DNA from: Halobacillus sp. Marseille-Q1614
Lineage (GTDB): Bacteria; Bacillota; Bacilli; Bacillales; Halobacillaceae
NCBI RefSeq assembly: GCF_902809865.1
Contig: NZ_CADDWH010000001.1
Coordinates: 1,054,001-1,118,000 of the forward strand
Direction: 5' to 3'
Length of the DNA: 64,000 bases
Below, in pieces: positions 1 to 7,995 of this stretch (its first letter is position 1; the number at the start of each line of letters is the position of its first letter). The notes under the pieces were generated by a model. The model ran no database searches. It was not told the origin of the DNA and saw nothing but the letters and a program-made list of their open reading frames with translations. The translations under genes were made by a program, and so were the position numbers.

Positions 1-2
1 AG

Positions 3-632
3 GAATATCGCCAAAAGCCTCTTGTGGGAGCATACTTACGCTGGGTGAGGTTTTTCGCTTTGTTTGTTTCCCTGTTTTTATTACCGTTATATTATCTGTT
101 TTCCATACAGCCTGACCTATTGCCGGTTAACTTATCGTTTTTAGGTCCGGAAGAAGTAGGGAAGATCCCGTTGATGTTACAATTCCTCATTGCTGAAATA
201 GGTATTGATATGCTGAGGATGGCTGCGATTCATACACCGTCTTCCTTAGCTACTGCTTTAGGGCTGGTAGCTGCTATCATGATCGGGCAGGTAGCGGTAG
301 ATGTGGGTATATTTTCTATAGAAGTAGTTTTGTATTTATCGATTGCTGCCATAGGTACTTTTGCAACACCGAGCTATGAAGTCGGCCTGGCTGACCGCAT
401 CACTCGGATCGCTCTGCTGTTAATTACCGGCTTCTTCGGGGTTAAGGGCTATGTGATTGGAATGACTTTTTGGCTTCTTTACCTTACACAGATGCAGACA
501 TTTAAGACACCTTATTTCTGGCCGTTTATGCCTTTTTCTTTAAGAGCCTTTCGGGATATACTGATTCGCTCTCCGATTCCTTTGAAAAATCGAAGGCCGG
601 TGTTTCTGCATCCAAAAGACCCCGACCGATAA
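3..632 (+). CDS. Spore germination protein, GerA/SpoVAF family (C-terminal fragment)
   Basis: The gene is cut by the left window edge. The frame is open from base 3 and adds about seven residues before the first in-window GTG at 24, so that GTG is not the start. The 209 visible residues are very hydrophobic and contain the family signature RWVRFF, then LLPVNLSFLGP, then FLIAEIGIDMLRMAAIHTP and FATPSYEVGLADR, typical of the C-terminal membrane domain of GerA-type A subunits. SpoVAF is the closest match from memory. Such proteins sit in the spore inner membrane and act in nutrient germination. B. subtilis has the rhomboid gene yqgP upstream of yqgQ, so this neighbour is different. The exact paralogue cannot be decided from the fragment. 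Confidence 0.88.
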   Translation, partial: EYRQKPLVGAYLRWVRFFALFVSLFLLPLYYLFSIQPDLLPVNLSFLGPEEVGKIPLMLQFLIAEIGIDMLRMAAIHTPSSLATALGLVAAIMIGQVAVDVGIFSIEVVLYLSIAAIGTFATPSYEVGLADRITRIALLLITGFFGVKGYVIGMTFWLLYLTQMQTFKTPYFWPFMPFSLRAFRDILIRSPIPLKNRRPVFLHPKDPDR

Positions 633-652
633 TTTATCGGCCGGGGATTTTT
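620..652 (+). terminator. Rho-independent terminator after the germination gene
   Basis: A 12-bp stem (620-631 with 635-646, one G-T pair) with a 3-nt loop is followed by a short T-rich tail. It overlaps the last codons of the germination gene and separates it from yqgQ. Confidence 0.8.
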
Positions 653-700
653 ACGTTTTCATTAGAGTGTTCGATTGGTATAATAAAAAAGGTGATTAAA

Positions 701-910
701 ATGAAAACAATCTATGATGTGCAACAACTATTAAAAAAGTTCGGGACATTTATTTATATAGGTGACCGCCTCGCTGAGCTGGAGCTGATGGAGCAGGAGG
801 TTATGGAGCTTTACCAATCGCAATGTCTTTCTAAAGAACAATTCGAAATGGCTATATTACTGCTGAGGTCAGAGATAGCTGTACAAAAAGATAAAGAAAC
901 GGGAGAGTGA
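701..910 (+). CDS. yqgQ: YqgQ family protein (DUF910)
   Basis: A 69-residue soluble protein beginning MKTIYDVQQLLKKFGTFIYI, which matches the short YqgQ/DUF910 family that sits immediately upstream of glucokinase in many Bacillales. The ATG at 701 is chosen because AAGGTGAT lies just upstream at the right spacing; a GTG three codons earlier lies inside that ribosome-binding site. Its stop codon abuts glcK with overlap of possible start codons, so translation is probably coupled. It is a small helical protein and no biochemical role can be read from the sequence. Confidence 0.88.
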   Translation: MKTIYDVQQLLKKFGTFIYIGDRLAELELMEQEVMELYQSQCLSKEQFEMAILLLRSEIAVQKDKETGE

Positions 911-915
911 TGAGG

Positions 916-1869
916 ATGAAAGAATTATACAGTATTGGAGCCGACATCGGAGGAACGACCGTTAAACTGGCGGTTATTTCAGTAGAGGGGAAAATTATAA
1001 AAAAATGGGAAATACCAACCGATACATCGGATAAAGGAAAAAATATAACTTCCGATATTAAAGATGCTATTGAGCAGGCATTAAAAGAACTCGATATACA
1101 TAAATCTTCTATATTAGGAATTGGAGCAGGAGCGCCTGGGTTTGTGGATTCGAGCACAGGCTACATAAATGAAGCCATAAATATTGGGTGGAAAAATTTC
1201 GATTTCGGAAACGAACTCCAAGATCTGACCGGACTGCCTGTCTGGGTAGATAACGATGCAAACTTAGCCGCCCTTGGAGAAAACTGGCTCGGTGCCGGAC
1301 GTGGAGTAGACAACTTAATCGCTGTGACTCTTGGAACAGGCGTCGGCGGCGGGATTATCGCTAATGGAGAAGTAATTAACGGAGCTAATGGGACAGCGGC
1401 AGAAATTGGCCATATGCTCGTCAAAACCTCAGGAGGGGCTCCGTGTAACTGTGGCCGAAGCGGCTGCCTGGAGACAGAAACTTCAGCCACGGCCATCGTG
1501 AGAAAAGCCGGAGAAAAATTGGAAGAATATCCGGACTCGAAACTGTCTAAGATAAATAACATTACGGCTAAAGACGTTTTTCAAGCGGCTGCGCAAGGAG
1601 ATCTAGCTGCTGAAGAGGTGTTAAAAAACGTTACTGACACGTTAGGCCTGGCACTTGCTAACTTAACAGTAGTGACAAATCCAAATAAGATTGTTCTTGG
1701 TGGAGGTGTGTCTGCAGCAGGTGACCAGCTGATAACTCCATTAAAAAAAGCCTATGAATCCTATGTTCTTCCTCGTGCCGGCGAAGCCTGCACCTTTGAA
1801 TTGGCAGAGCTCGGAAATGATGCCGGGGTTATTGGAGGAGCTTTCCTAGTGAAACAGTATCATAAGTAA
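916..1869 (+). CDS. glcK: Glucokinase (ROK family)
   Basis: Cytosolic ATP-dependent glucokinase that phosphorylates glucose to glucose-6-phosphate. The 317-residue product has the N-terminal phosphate loop DIGGTTVKLAV, the catalytic region WVDNDANLAALGE, the GTGVGGGI segment and the ROK zinc motif CNCGRSGC near residue 178. These match B. subtilis GlcK over the whole length. ATG 916 is preferred because it aligns with the B. subtilis start (MKELYSIGADIGG) and has GGGAG upstream; GTG 907 and ATG 910 are alternatives. It follows yqgQ without a gap, as in other Bacillales, and the two are probably one operon. Confidence 0.95.
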   Translation: MKELYSIGADIGGTTVKLAVISVEGKIIKKWEIPTDTSDKGKNITSDIKDAIEQALKELDIHKSSILGIGAGAPGFVDSSTGYINEAINIGWKNFDFGNELQDLTGLPVWVDNDANLAALGENWLGAGRGVDNLIAVTLGTGVGGGIIANGEVINGANGTAAEIGHMLVKTSGGAPCNCGRSGCLETETSATAIVRKAGEKLEEYPDSKLSKINNITAKDVFQAAAQGDLAAEEVLKNVTDTLGLALANLTVVTNPNKIVLGGGVSAAGDQLITPLKKAYESYVLPRAGEACTFELAELGNDAGVIGGAFLVKQYHK

Positions 1870-1947
1870 GAAAGTGTAGGGGTGGTCCTTACGTGAGACG
1901 TCTATGTATCGTCTGCAACGTTTAAAAAGCAGCGAAACTACATTTAA

Positions 1948-1974
1948 TGAAACTTTTGTGGTACGATATTCGTC
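1948..1974 (+). promoter_or_regulatory. ECF-sigma-type promoter (SigM/SigW-like) for the LTA synthase gene
   Basis: TGAAAC at 1948-1953 is separated by 17 bases from CGTC at 1971-1974. This resembles the extracytoplasmic-function sigma consensus (TGAAAC, 16-17 bases, CGTC) of the B. subtilis SigM/SigW regulons. It would give a leader of about 100 bases before the ATG at 2084. A cell-envelope target gene fits such a factor. Predicted from sequence only. Confidence 0.5.
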
Positions 1975-2083
1975 ATAATAAAGGATACGGTTTGAAAAAT
2001 ATCAATCGTGGAATTTAATATAAAGAAACATCTTAGTGACTGCAAATTTGTTTTGGCGTTGCGGGGTGAAGGAGGACAACACC

Positions 2084-3943
2084 ATGCAATTTAATAGATT
2101 GCGAATACCCTTATTTGTAATTGCATCTTTTTTATTTGGACTGAAGACCTATTTTGTCTATAGGTTTATGTTTGACCTGTCCATTGAAAATGCTCTGCAG
2201 GAATTTATATTGTTTTTAAACCCATTAGCAAGTGCTTATCTCGTCTTTGCTATCAGTGTCTGGTTAAAACCTAAAAACCAGTTAAGATACTTACGATGGG
2301 TGATGATCATCGGGACGATTATCTTATATTTAAACCTTGTGTTCTATCGGAATTTTACAGATTTCATAACCATCCCTGTATTATTTCAAGGAAATAACGC
2401 AGCAGATTTGACTTCCAGCATTTTAACTCTCATCCACTTTGAGGATCTATTGCTGATCGTCGATATTATCATTGTCTGGGTATTAAGTAAAAAGCTTGAC
2501 GAACCGGCTGTTATATTCAACCGTCATGCGAAAGTTGCGGCGACGGCGATTACGTTTTTGCTGCTGGCCGGAAATGTTGTAGTAGCGGAAATCGAACGTC
2601 CGATGTTATTCGTTCGTGCTTTTGACAGGGAATATCTAGTGAAAAATATCGGGGTATTCAATTATCATGTGTATGACGCGACGATGCATACGAAAACAAA
2701 AGCTCAGCGGGTTTTCGCCGATGGCAGTGAAGTCAATAGAATCGGTTCCTATATGAAAGAGGAAACAGGATCGAAAGAACCTTCAGAAATGTTTGGAGTA
2801 GCCGAGGGCAAAAATGTGATCTTTGTGAGTGTGGAATCCTTTCAAAATTTCCTCTTCGATACGGAAATCAACGGAACAGAAACCACTCCTTTCTTAAATG
2901 ATCTTAAGGAAAGCAGCGACACGATCTGGTTTAAAAACTTTTACCACCAGACGGCTCAAGGTAAAACTTCGGATTCTGAATTTATTGTAGAAAATTCAAT
3001 GTATCCTTTAGACCGCGGGGCCGTTTATTTTACGCATGCCCAAAATGAATATAATGCCCTGCCGGAGATTTTAGGAAATAACGGTTACTATTCATCTGTG
3101 TTTCATGCGAATAATAAGAGCTTTTGGAACCGTGATGTAATGTATGAAAACATTGGGTATGATCACTTTTATGGGGAAGACTCATTTGAAGAGACACCAG
3201 AAAATACATTTGGCTGGGGATTGGAGGATAAGGAGTTTTTTGAACAATCGATTCCTTATTTAAAAGATCAGGAGCAGCCATTTTACAGTAAATTTATTAC
3301 GTTAACCCACCACTTTCCGTTTGAATTACCAGAAGACAGAGCCAATATCGATATGTATGATTCCGGATCTCAAACGTTAAACCAATATTTTCAGACAGCC
3401 AGATATACGGATGAAGCGATCGAGGAGTTCTTTGCTGATCTGAAAGAAGCGGGAATTTATGAAGATTCAATAATTGTTCTAATGGGCGATCACTACGGCA
3501 TAAGTGAGTTCCACAACAATGCCATGAGTGACTTCCTAGGAAAAGAGATCACGCCTTATGAGCATATCCAGCTTCAGAGAGTGCCCTTTATGATTCATAT
3601 CCCAGGGTATGAAAAAGGGGAAGTCCGTGAAGAAGTCGTCGGGCAAATTGATGTAAAGCCGACGCTGCTCAACCTGCTGGGCATTCAGGATAAAAAGGAT
3701 TTAACTTTCGGATCAGATATGTTTTCAGAAGATCGCAAGAACTTCATAGCCATGCGTGACGGAAGCTTCGTAAGCGATGAATATATTTACACAGATAGTA
3801 TCTGCTACGAACGCGAGTCCGGAATAGAAATACCTCCGGCGGAAGAAGCCTGCCAGCCTATCCAGGAAAAAGTGGATAAAGAACTGCAGTATTCGAATGA
3901 CATCATTTACGGAGACTTATTCAGGTTCTATGATTTCAAATAA
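2084..3943 (+). CDS. yqgS: Lipoteichoic acid synthase-type phosphoglycerol transferase (YqgS/LtaS family)
   Basis: Membrane sulfatase-fold enzyme of the LtaS family, which polymerises glycerolphosphate from phosphatidylglycerol onto lipid-anchored lipoteichoic acid or primes that chain. The 619 residues start with about five transmembrane helices (residues 1-195) and continue with an extracellular sulfatase domain. The catalytic threonine is Thr295 in QGKTSDSEF, and THHFPF and MGDHYGI are further metal/substrate motifs. ATG 2084 is chosen for its GAAGGAGG site; the frame extends upstream to 2036 without one. Its place directly after glcK corresponds to B. subtilis yqgS, so that name is used, but which LtaS paralogue it equals functionally is open. 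It is probably transcribed alone: a promoter-like site lies upstream and a terminator follows. Confidence 0.9.
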   Translation: MQFNRLRIPLFVIASFLFGLKTYFVYRFMFDLSIENALQEFILFLNPLASAYLVFAISVWLKPKNQLRYLRWVMIIGTIILYLNLVFYRNFTDFITIPVLFQGNNAADLTSSILTLIHFEDLLLIVDIIIVWVLSKKLDEPAVIFNRHAKVAATAITFLLLAGNVVVAEIERPMLFVRAFDREYLVKNIGVFNYHVYDATMHTKTKAQRVFADGSEVNRIGSYMKEETGSKEPSEMFGVAEGKNVIFVSVESFQNFLFDTEINGTETTPFLNDLKESSDTIWFKNFYHQTAQGKTSDSEFIVENSMYPLDRGAVYFTHAQNEYNALPEILGNNGYYSSVFHANNKSFWNRDVMYENIGYDHFYGEDSFEETPENTFGWGLEDKEFFEQSIPYLKDQEQPFYSKFITLTHHFPFELPEDRANIDMYDSGSQTLNQYFQTARYTDEAIEEFFADLKEAGIYEDSIIVLMGDHYGISEFHNNAMSDFLGKEITPYEHIQLQRVPFMIHIPGYEKGEVREEVVGQIDVKPTLLNLLGIQDKKDLTFGSDMFSEDRKNFIAMRDGSFVSDEYIYTDSICYERESGIEIPPAEEACQPIQEKVDKELQYSNDIIYGDLFRFYDFK

Positions 3944-3953
3944 GGTATTACAG

Positions 3954-3984
3954 CCGTTATGGGTCCTGCCCATAGCGGTTTTTT
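3954..3984 (+). terminator. Rho-independent terminator after the LTA synthase gene
   Basis: A 10-bp stem (3954-3963 with 3969-3978, one G-T pair), a 5-nt loop and a six-T tail. Confidence 0.9.
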
Positions 3985-4071
3985 GCTTAATGCCTCTTCA
4001 ATTAGGGTAGGTATAAGAACGTGTCATTTAGTAAAAGATTTACATAGACGAAAGGGCGGGAGACGAGCTAT

Positions 4072-4758
4072 ATGTTTAAATTTGAAAGTGTTTCGCATGG
4101 TCCTTTAAAGGATCTGACATTCAATATTGCAAAAAAGGAACGAGTGATATTATTTGGCCCATCCGGTGCCGGAAAGAGTACACTGCTGTTTTTATTTAAT
4201 CGGCTGCACAGTCCTGAATCGGGAACAATTTACTATGAGGACGAAAATATAGATAAGCATCCTGTGTCTGAATTAAGAAAAAAAGTGGGACTGGTTCTTC
4301 AGGAACCCAATCTTTTTCCGGGGACCGTTTTAGAAAATATAAAATACGGACCAAGCTTATTTGGTGAATGGGAAGTAAAGCAGGCAGAAAAGCTGATGGA
4401 ATATGTTCAACTTCCATCAGCTTACTTAGATAGGGACGTAGAACAGCTTTCCGGCGGTGAAAAGCAGCGTGTGTCGCTGGCGAGAACCCTGGCCAATCAG
4501 CCTGAAGTGCTTTTATTAGATGAACCCACTAGTGCGCTTGATTACCGGACAGCTGAGGAAATTGAAGAAGTATTGGATCAGCTGATTGAGCGGAACAATT
4601 TAACGATGATTATGGTCACTCACAATTTAAAGCAGGCGAAAAGACTAGGTAATCGTGGAATTTTTTTAACGGATGGAGCCATAATGGAAGATGGTAAAAT
4701 TCCAGACATGCTCACCCATCCGAAGTCTCAGGAACTCGAGGCTTTTCTTAAGGAGTAG
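4072..4758 (+). CDS. fetA: ABC transporter ATP-binding protein, FetA (YjkB/YbbL) family
   Basis: A 228-residue ABC ATPase. Walker A GPSGAGKST lies near residues 30-38, the signature LSGGEKQR near 125, Walker B VLLLDEPTSALD near 148 and the switch histidine in VTHN. It ends 16 bases before a UPF0014/FetB membrane subunit, and that pairing defines the FetAB family (YjkB-YjkA in B. subtilis). E. coli FetAB is linked to iron export and peroxide resistance; transfer of this substrate to the present pair is inference. No substrate-binding protein is nearby, which fits an exporter. Confidence 0.88.
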   Translation: MFKFESVSHGPLKDLTFNIAKKERVILFGPSGAGKSTLLFLFNRLHSPESGTIYYEDENIDKHPVSELRKKVGLVLQEPNLFPGTVLENIKYGPSLFGEWEVKQAEKLMEYVQLPSAYLDRDVEQLSGGEKQRVSLARTLANQPEVLLLDEPTSALDYRTAEEIEEVLDQLIERNNLTMIMVTHNLKQAKRLGNRGIFLTDGAIMEDGKIPDMLTHPKSQELEAFLKE

Positions 4759-4774
4759 AGGGAGGTAGACGTTT

Positions 4775-5563
4775 ATGGAACCGGAAATTTCAAACCAGTC
4801 ATTATTATTTCTTATTGTTTTTGTATTAATTCCTTTATCGCTGTCATATTTGTATCAGCTTGGGATGAGCAAGGATATCGTTTGGTCTTCCATCAGGGGG
4901 ACGATTCAGCTTTTTGCCATTGGATACTTACTCACTTATTTATTCGATCTGCCCGCACTAGTGGGCATTCCGATTATGATTAGTATTATGATTATCGTGG
5001 CTGCTTTTCACGCGCGAAAAAAGGGGAAAGAACTGCCGAATGTCATATGGTATTTATTATTCGGCCTGATTGTAATTGAAGCTGGGGTACTCAGCATGTG
5101 GCTTTTATTTGATATGGTCCAGTTTGTTCCGTCTGAAGTGATCCCAATGAGCGGTATGGTTATTGGAAACAGTATGGTTGCAATGGGGCTTGCTCTGGAG
5201 CGGATGAAAAATGAGTTCAAAGAAAATAATGGTCGCTTATTAGCTGCTCTTTCCTTAGGAGCCAAACCGAAGAATGCTTCCAAGCTGATCGTCCAAAAGA
5301 CTTTAAATGCCGCACTGATTCCAAATGTCGATCAGTTAAAAACTATTGGGCTTGTTCAGCTGCCGGGTATGATGACCGGCTTAATTTTGGGTGGAGTAGA
5401 ACCCGTGATGGCAATTAAATATCAGCTTGTCATATCATTGAGTATTTTTTCATCTGTTTCAATCAGCGCAATGTTTATTACCCTTGCTATGTATAGATAT
5501 TTCTTTAACGAAAATGAACAGCTGCTTCAAACAGAAGAAGAAATTCAGGCACAATCACATTAA
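4775..5563 (+). CDS. fetB: ABC transporter permease, UPF0014/FetB family
   Basis: A 262-residue membrane protein with about seven transmembrane helices. The family signature is seen in GMVIGNSMVAMGLALERMKNE and in LGAKPKNAS followed by GLVQLPGMMTGLILGG. It is the membrane partner of the ATPase just upstream, with a GGGAGGTAGACG ribosome-binding region in the 16-base gap. Family members have been proposed to export iron or metal ions. A strong bidirectional terminator follows. Confidence 0.88.
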   Translation: MEPEISNQSLLFLIVFVLIPLSLSYLYQLGMSKDIVWSSIRGTIQLFAIGYLLTYLFDLPALVGIPIMISIMIIVAAFHARKKGKELPNVIWYLLFGLIVIEAGVLSMWLLFDMVQFVPSEVIPMSGMVIGNSMVAMGLALERMKNEFKENNGRLLAALSLGAKPKNASKLIVQKTLNAALIPNVDQLKTIGLVQLPGMMTGLILGGVEPVMAIKYQLVISLSIFSSVSISAMFITLAMYRYFFNENEQLLQTEEEIQAQSH

Positions 5564-5565
5564 AA

Positions 5566-5600
5566 AAACCAGCTGCCTTGAAGAGGGCAGCTGGTTTTTT
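5566..5600. terminator. Bidirectional Rho-independent terminator
   Basis: A 12-bp perfect stem (5566-5577 with 5586-5597) is flanked by A and T runs. It serves both the fetAB operon and the minus-strand gene at 5607-5771. Confidence 0.9.
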
Positions 5601-5606
5601 AACGGC

Positions 5607-5771
5607 TTAGCCGAATAAGTTCGCATAAATTGTCATTACGGAGAACCATCCGAAAATAAGAGCTGACAATGCCGCAAAACCTACAGCAAAGAAATTTTTA
5701 GTTTTAATTTCACGAAATACTGCAAACACGCACAGAATCGTAACAAGTAGTAGAAGAATGGCTGTAAACAT
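5607..5771 (-). CDS. yqgW: Small membrane protein, DUF2759 (YqgW-like)
   Basis: A 54-residue protein made almost entirely of two transmembrane helices separated by FREIKTKNFF. Length and position beside yqgX match the DUF2759/YqgW family. The ATG at 5771 is selected because GGGAGGT lies just upstream; the open frame extends another 12 codons without support. Function is unknown. Confidence 0.72.
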   Translation of the reverse strand: MFTAILLLLVTILCVFAVFREIKTKNFFAVGFAALSALIFGWFSVMTIYANLFG

Positions 5772-5933
5772 GCTTATGACCTCCCATACGCTTTTCTTTA
5801 TTATCACCGCAGAGTTATGGATGTTATACTTACTCTATGTAGCGCTTTTATCTCCACTTATTTTATATGAAAAGCGCTGATTTGTCGAGTCTTCTACTGT
5901 GAATTTATTATGTTAAAAAAGAGGTGTCGGTAT

Positions 5934-6557
5934 ATGTTGAAAATTTCCAGGCTTCCTTTAGGGCCATTAGGAACGAATGCTTATATTTTATCAGAACAAG
6001 GCAAAGCCATTATCGTTGATCCTGGCGGAGATTTCAAAAAGCTGAAGCAATGGATTGAGGAAAAAGAGGTGGAGGTGCTGGCGGTCCTACTAACTCATGC
6101 CCACTTTGACCATATTGGTGCAGTTGAGGAAGTGCGGAAAGCCTATAATTCACCTGTTTATCTGCACAAGGCGGAGCATGAATGGCTGACGGACAGTTCC
6201 TTAAATGGTTCCGCGTTTTTCCAAATGGGAGAAATTACAGCTGGCCCCGCTGATTATGACTTACAGCCAGGTCCAATGGAGTTAGGACCATTTACATTTG
6301 AAGTCCGTCATACGCCGGGACATTCACCTGGAAGTGTTTCTTTAGTTTTTAGGAACCAAAGGTTTACAATCGGAGGAGATACCCTTTTTCAGGGCGGCAT
6401 TGGCCGTACAGACCTGCCGGGCGGAAGTCATAAACAGCTGATAGACAGTATTAACAGTCAGCTCCTCAGTTTAAGAAATGATATGAGAATTTATCCCGGA
6501 CACGGAAGCCCGACAACAATAGAGGCAGAAAAAGAAAATAATCCTTTTCTGCGGTAA
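5934..6557 (+). CDS. yqgX: MBL-fold metallohydrolase, glyoxalase II type (YqgX)
   Basis: A 207-residue cytosolic metallo-beta-lactamase fold protein. The zinc motif HAHFDH is at residues 55-60, with further ligands in HTPGHSPGS and the C-terminal YPGHGSPTT. It corresponds to B. subtilis YqgX, often annotated as hydroxyacylglutathione hydrolase. Bacilli lack glutathione, so the natural substrate is probably another thiol ester and remains unknown. ATG 5934 has AAGAGGTG upstream; an ATG at 5910 lies before that site and is rejected. Confidence 0.88.
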   Translation: MLKISRLPLGPLGTNAYILSEQGKAIIVDPGGDFKKLKQWIEEKEVEVLAVLLTHAHFDHIGAVEEVRKAYNSPVYLHKAEHEWLTDSSLNGSAFFQMGEITAGPADYDLQPGPMELGPFTFEVRHTPGHSPGSVSLVFRNQRFTIGGDTLFQGGIGRTDLPGGSHKQLIDSINSQLLSLRNDMRIYPGHGSPTTIEAEKENNPFLR

Positions 6558-6566
6558 TAAAAAAAG

Positions 6567-6599
6567 CCTGTTATCCGAAGGAGGATAACAGGTTTTTTT
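6567..6599. terminator. Bidirectional Rho-independent terminator
   Basis: A 10-bp perfect stem (6567-6576 with 6583-6592), a seven-T tail on the plus strand and A-rich flank on the other side. It separates yqgX from the convergent yqgY. Confidence 0.9.
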
Positions 6600-6843
6600 A
6601 GTGCCCGCCAAATGAAGGTACGAGAATAAAAGATGAGTAGTACGTAAAACCAATCATAAACACTGTCAGGTATGAGAAGAATATGTATACATACATACGT
6701 TCAGACAGCTTTAGAAAGCCAATTGTAAGGAAAAAGGCCGTTTGAGCAAGAGATAAAAATGCTGCTTCCATCATGTCTCCCGTGTAGAACATGACAGCAA
6801 AGATACCCGTCCAAAAAGCCAGCATTCGAAACGTGCGATCCAT
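6598..6843 (-). CDS. yqgY: YqgY family membrane protein (DUF2626)
   Basis: An 81-residue protein with three predicted transmembrane helices and the charged segment KLSERMYVYIFF, matching the DUF2626/YqgY family that lies next to yqgX in Bacillales. An AAGGAGGGGG ribosome-binding site precedes ATG 6843, and a good SigA-type promoter lies at 6891-6919. Function is unknown. Confidence 0.82.
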   Translation of the reverse strand: MDRTFRMLAFWTGIFAVMFYTGDMMEAAFLSLAQTAFFLTIGFLKLSERMYVYIFFSYLTVFMIGFTYYSSFILVPSFGGH

Positions 6844-6890
6844 GCTTTTCCCCCTCCTTTTTCATCTAACATCGTAAAACTATCATTCAT

Positions 6891-6919
6891 ATTATAAACG
6901 ACTGCTCACAGATTGTAAA
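6891..6919 (-). promoter_or_regulatory. SigA-type promoter for yqgY
   Basis: Read on the minus strand: TTTACA (6914-6919), a 17-base spacer and a perfect TATAAT (6891-6896), about 45 bases upstream of the yqgY start. Confidence 0.7.
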
Positions 6920-7139
6920 TAAAACGGGTGAACGAACTTTTAATATGTTTCCTCAATATGATTTTTTTAAACGTTCGTTACCTCTTTTTTATTAGAGCTT
7001 ACTTGTTTCTTCGGGCTTAAATGCCTATTTTACTGAAGGAATCTGGCTGTCCTCCTTGCTTTTTTATCGGGATTATCAACAACTTCGTTCCAAAGAACCA
7101 TACATTTTATAAAAAAATCGAAAAACGTCGAAAAAAGAG
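6920..7139. other. Non-coding region between divergent yqgY and mgsR
   Basis: No convincing open frame. It contains an imperfect inverted repeat, GGTGAACGAAC at 6927-6937 and GTTCGTTACC at 6973-6982, 35 bases apart, and otherwise AT-rich sequence leading into the mgsR promoter. Confidence 0.5.
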
Positions 7140-7164
7140 GTTTAAATAATTGTACAAAGGTTAT
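7140..7164 (+). promoter_or_regulatory. SigB-type general-stress promoter for mgsR
   Basis: GTTTAA (7140-7145) is a perfect SigB -35 element. A 13-base spacer leads to GGTTAT (7159-7164), a 5/6 match to GGGTAT. B. subtilis mgsR is SigB-dependent, so the prediction agrees with the known regulon. The predicted transcript begins around 7171. Confidence 0.7.
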
Positions 7165-7215
7165 ACAATGACTATACAGAGAGCGATCTCGACATTACTT
7201 AAAGGAGCGATCATG

Positions 7216-7599
7216 ATGGAAGGATTAACGTTTTACAGCTACCCTAGTTGCACATCTTGTCGCCGTACGAAAGCTTGGCTAAAGAGCCAGGATATCCCGT
7301 TCAAAGAACAGCATTTGTTTAGAGATACCCCAAACGCCGACGAGCTTAAACGGATTCTTTCCTTAACAACAAATGGAATTGATGAAATTTTAGCGAAGAG
7401 AAGCAAGGAATTTAAAAAACTTAGTATAAATGTAGACGAACTATCCATTAATGAGTTCCTGGAGCTTGTTATCGAGAAGCCTAAGCTGCTGCGACGCCCG
7501 ATTCTTACTGACGGTGAGAAACTGGTTGTCGGCTACAATGTCGAAGGTCTTCGCGGAATTACGAATAAGCGCAGGGAGCTCAGCGAGCAAATATCTTAA
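7216..7599 (+). CDS. mgsR: Spx/MgsR family transcriptional regulator
   Basis: A 127-residue Spx/ArsC-fold regulator of a SigB sub-regulon. The redox motif CTSC is at residues 12-15 and the conserved LLRRPIL is near residue 92, both closely matching B. subtilis MgsR (YqgZ). Such proteins contact the RNA polymerase alpha C-terminal domain, and disulfide formation in CxxC activates them. The start is ATG 7216 (ATG 7213 equally possible) with AAAGGAG upstream. The longer frame to 7150 would overlap the SigB promoter and is rejected. It sits just before the convergent comG operon, as in B. subtilis. Confidence 0.92.
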   Translation: MEGLTFYSYPSCTSCRRTKAWLKSQDIPFKEQHLFRDTPNADELKRILSLTTNGIDEILAKRSKEFKKLSINVDELSINEFLELVIEKPKLLRRPILTDGEKLVVGYNVEGLRGITNKRRELSEQIS

Positions 7600-7619
7600 A
7601 ATGATATCATACGTTTTTT

Positions 7620-7651
7620 CCCCACACTAATTAGGTGTGGGGTATATTTTT
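7620..7651 (+). terminator. Terminator after mgsR
   Basis: An 8-bp GC-rich perfect stem (7620-7627 with 7635-7642) is followed by a moderately T-rich tail on the plus strand. It overlaps the final codons of the convergent comGG. Confidence 0.65.
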
Positions 7652-7995
7652 GTAATTTTCTTTGATTTTCCATTGTCGAGCTCTAGATCATATGCACACT
7701 CAACGGTTTCATTTGAAAGCGTCTCACAGCCTACCATGGCAAAGCCGTTCGGCAATTGATAGGAAGCTGTGACCGGGAATTCTGCCCATTCCTCAGACTG
7801 AAGAAACCGGCTTTGTGCGTAGGTAAATAAATTTTGCAGCTGGGAATAGTTTGTAAGAGACTCTGTTGATAAAATTTGATTTTTATATTGGTGAGCTGTA
7901 AATACCGTAATCATAATCATAATAAATGATGCGATTAAGAACCACGGAAAAATAAATCCCTTCTCATTCCTTGGGAAAGTATACAACTTTTTCAT
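7627..7995 (-). CDS. comGG: Competence pseudopilus protein ComGG
   Basis: Last gene of the comG operon; a 122-residue minor pseudopilin-like membrane protein of the DNA-uptake machinery. A hydrophobic segment, GFIFPWFLIASFIMIMITVF, follows a short basic N terminus. It lacks the canonical GFTLxE cleavage motif, as ComGG proteins do. ATG 7995 is preferred: GGGAGGG lies just upstream, and the longer frame begins with a TTG at 8013 before that site. It overlaps the end of comGF. The identity rests mainly on operon position. Confidence 0.82.
   Translation of the reverse strand: MKKLYTFPRNEKGFIFPWFLIASFIMIMITVFTAHQYKNQILSTESLTNYSQLQNLFTYAQSRFLQSEEWAEFPVTASYQLPNGFAMVGCETLSNETVECAYDLELDNGKSKKITKIYPTPN

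Noticed and set aside
7150-7212. Longer mgsR start
   Set aside because: It would begin inside the SigB promoter and lacks a ribosome-binding site; the family start is at 7213/7216.
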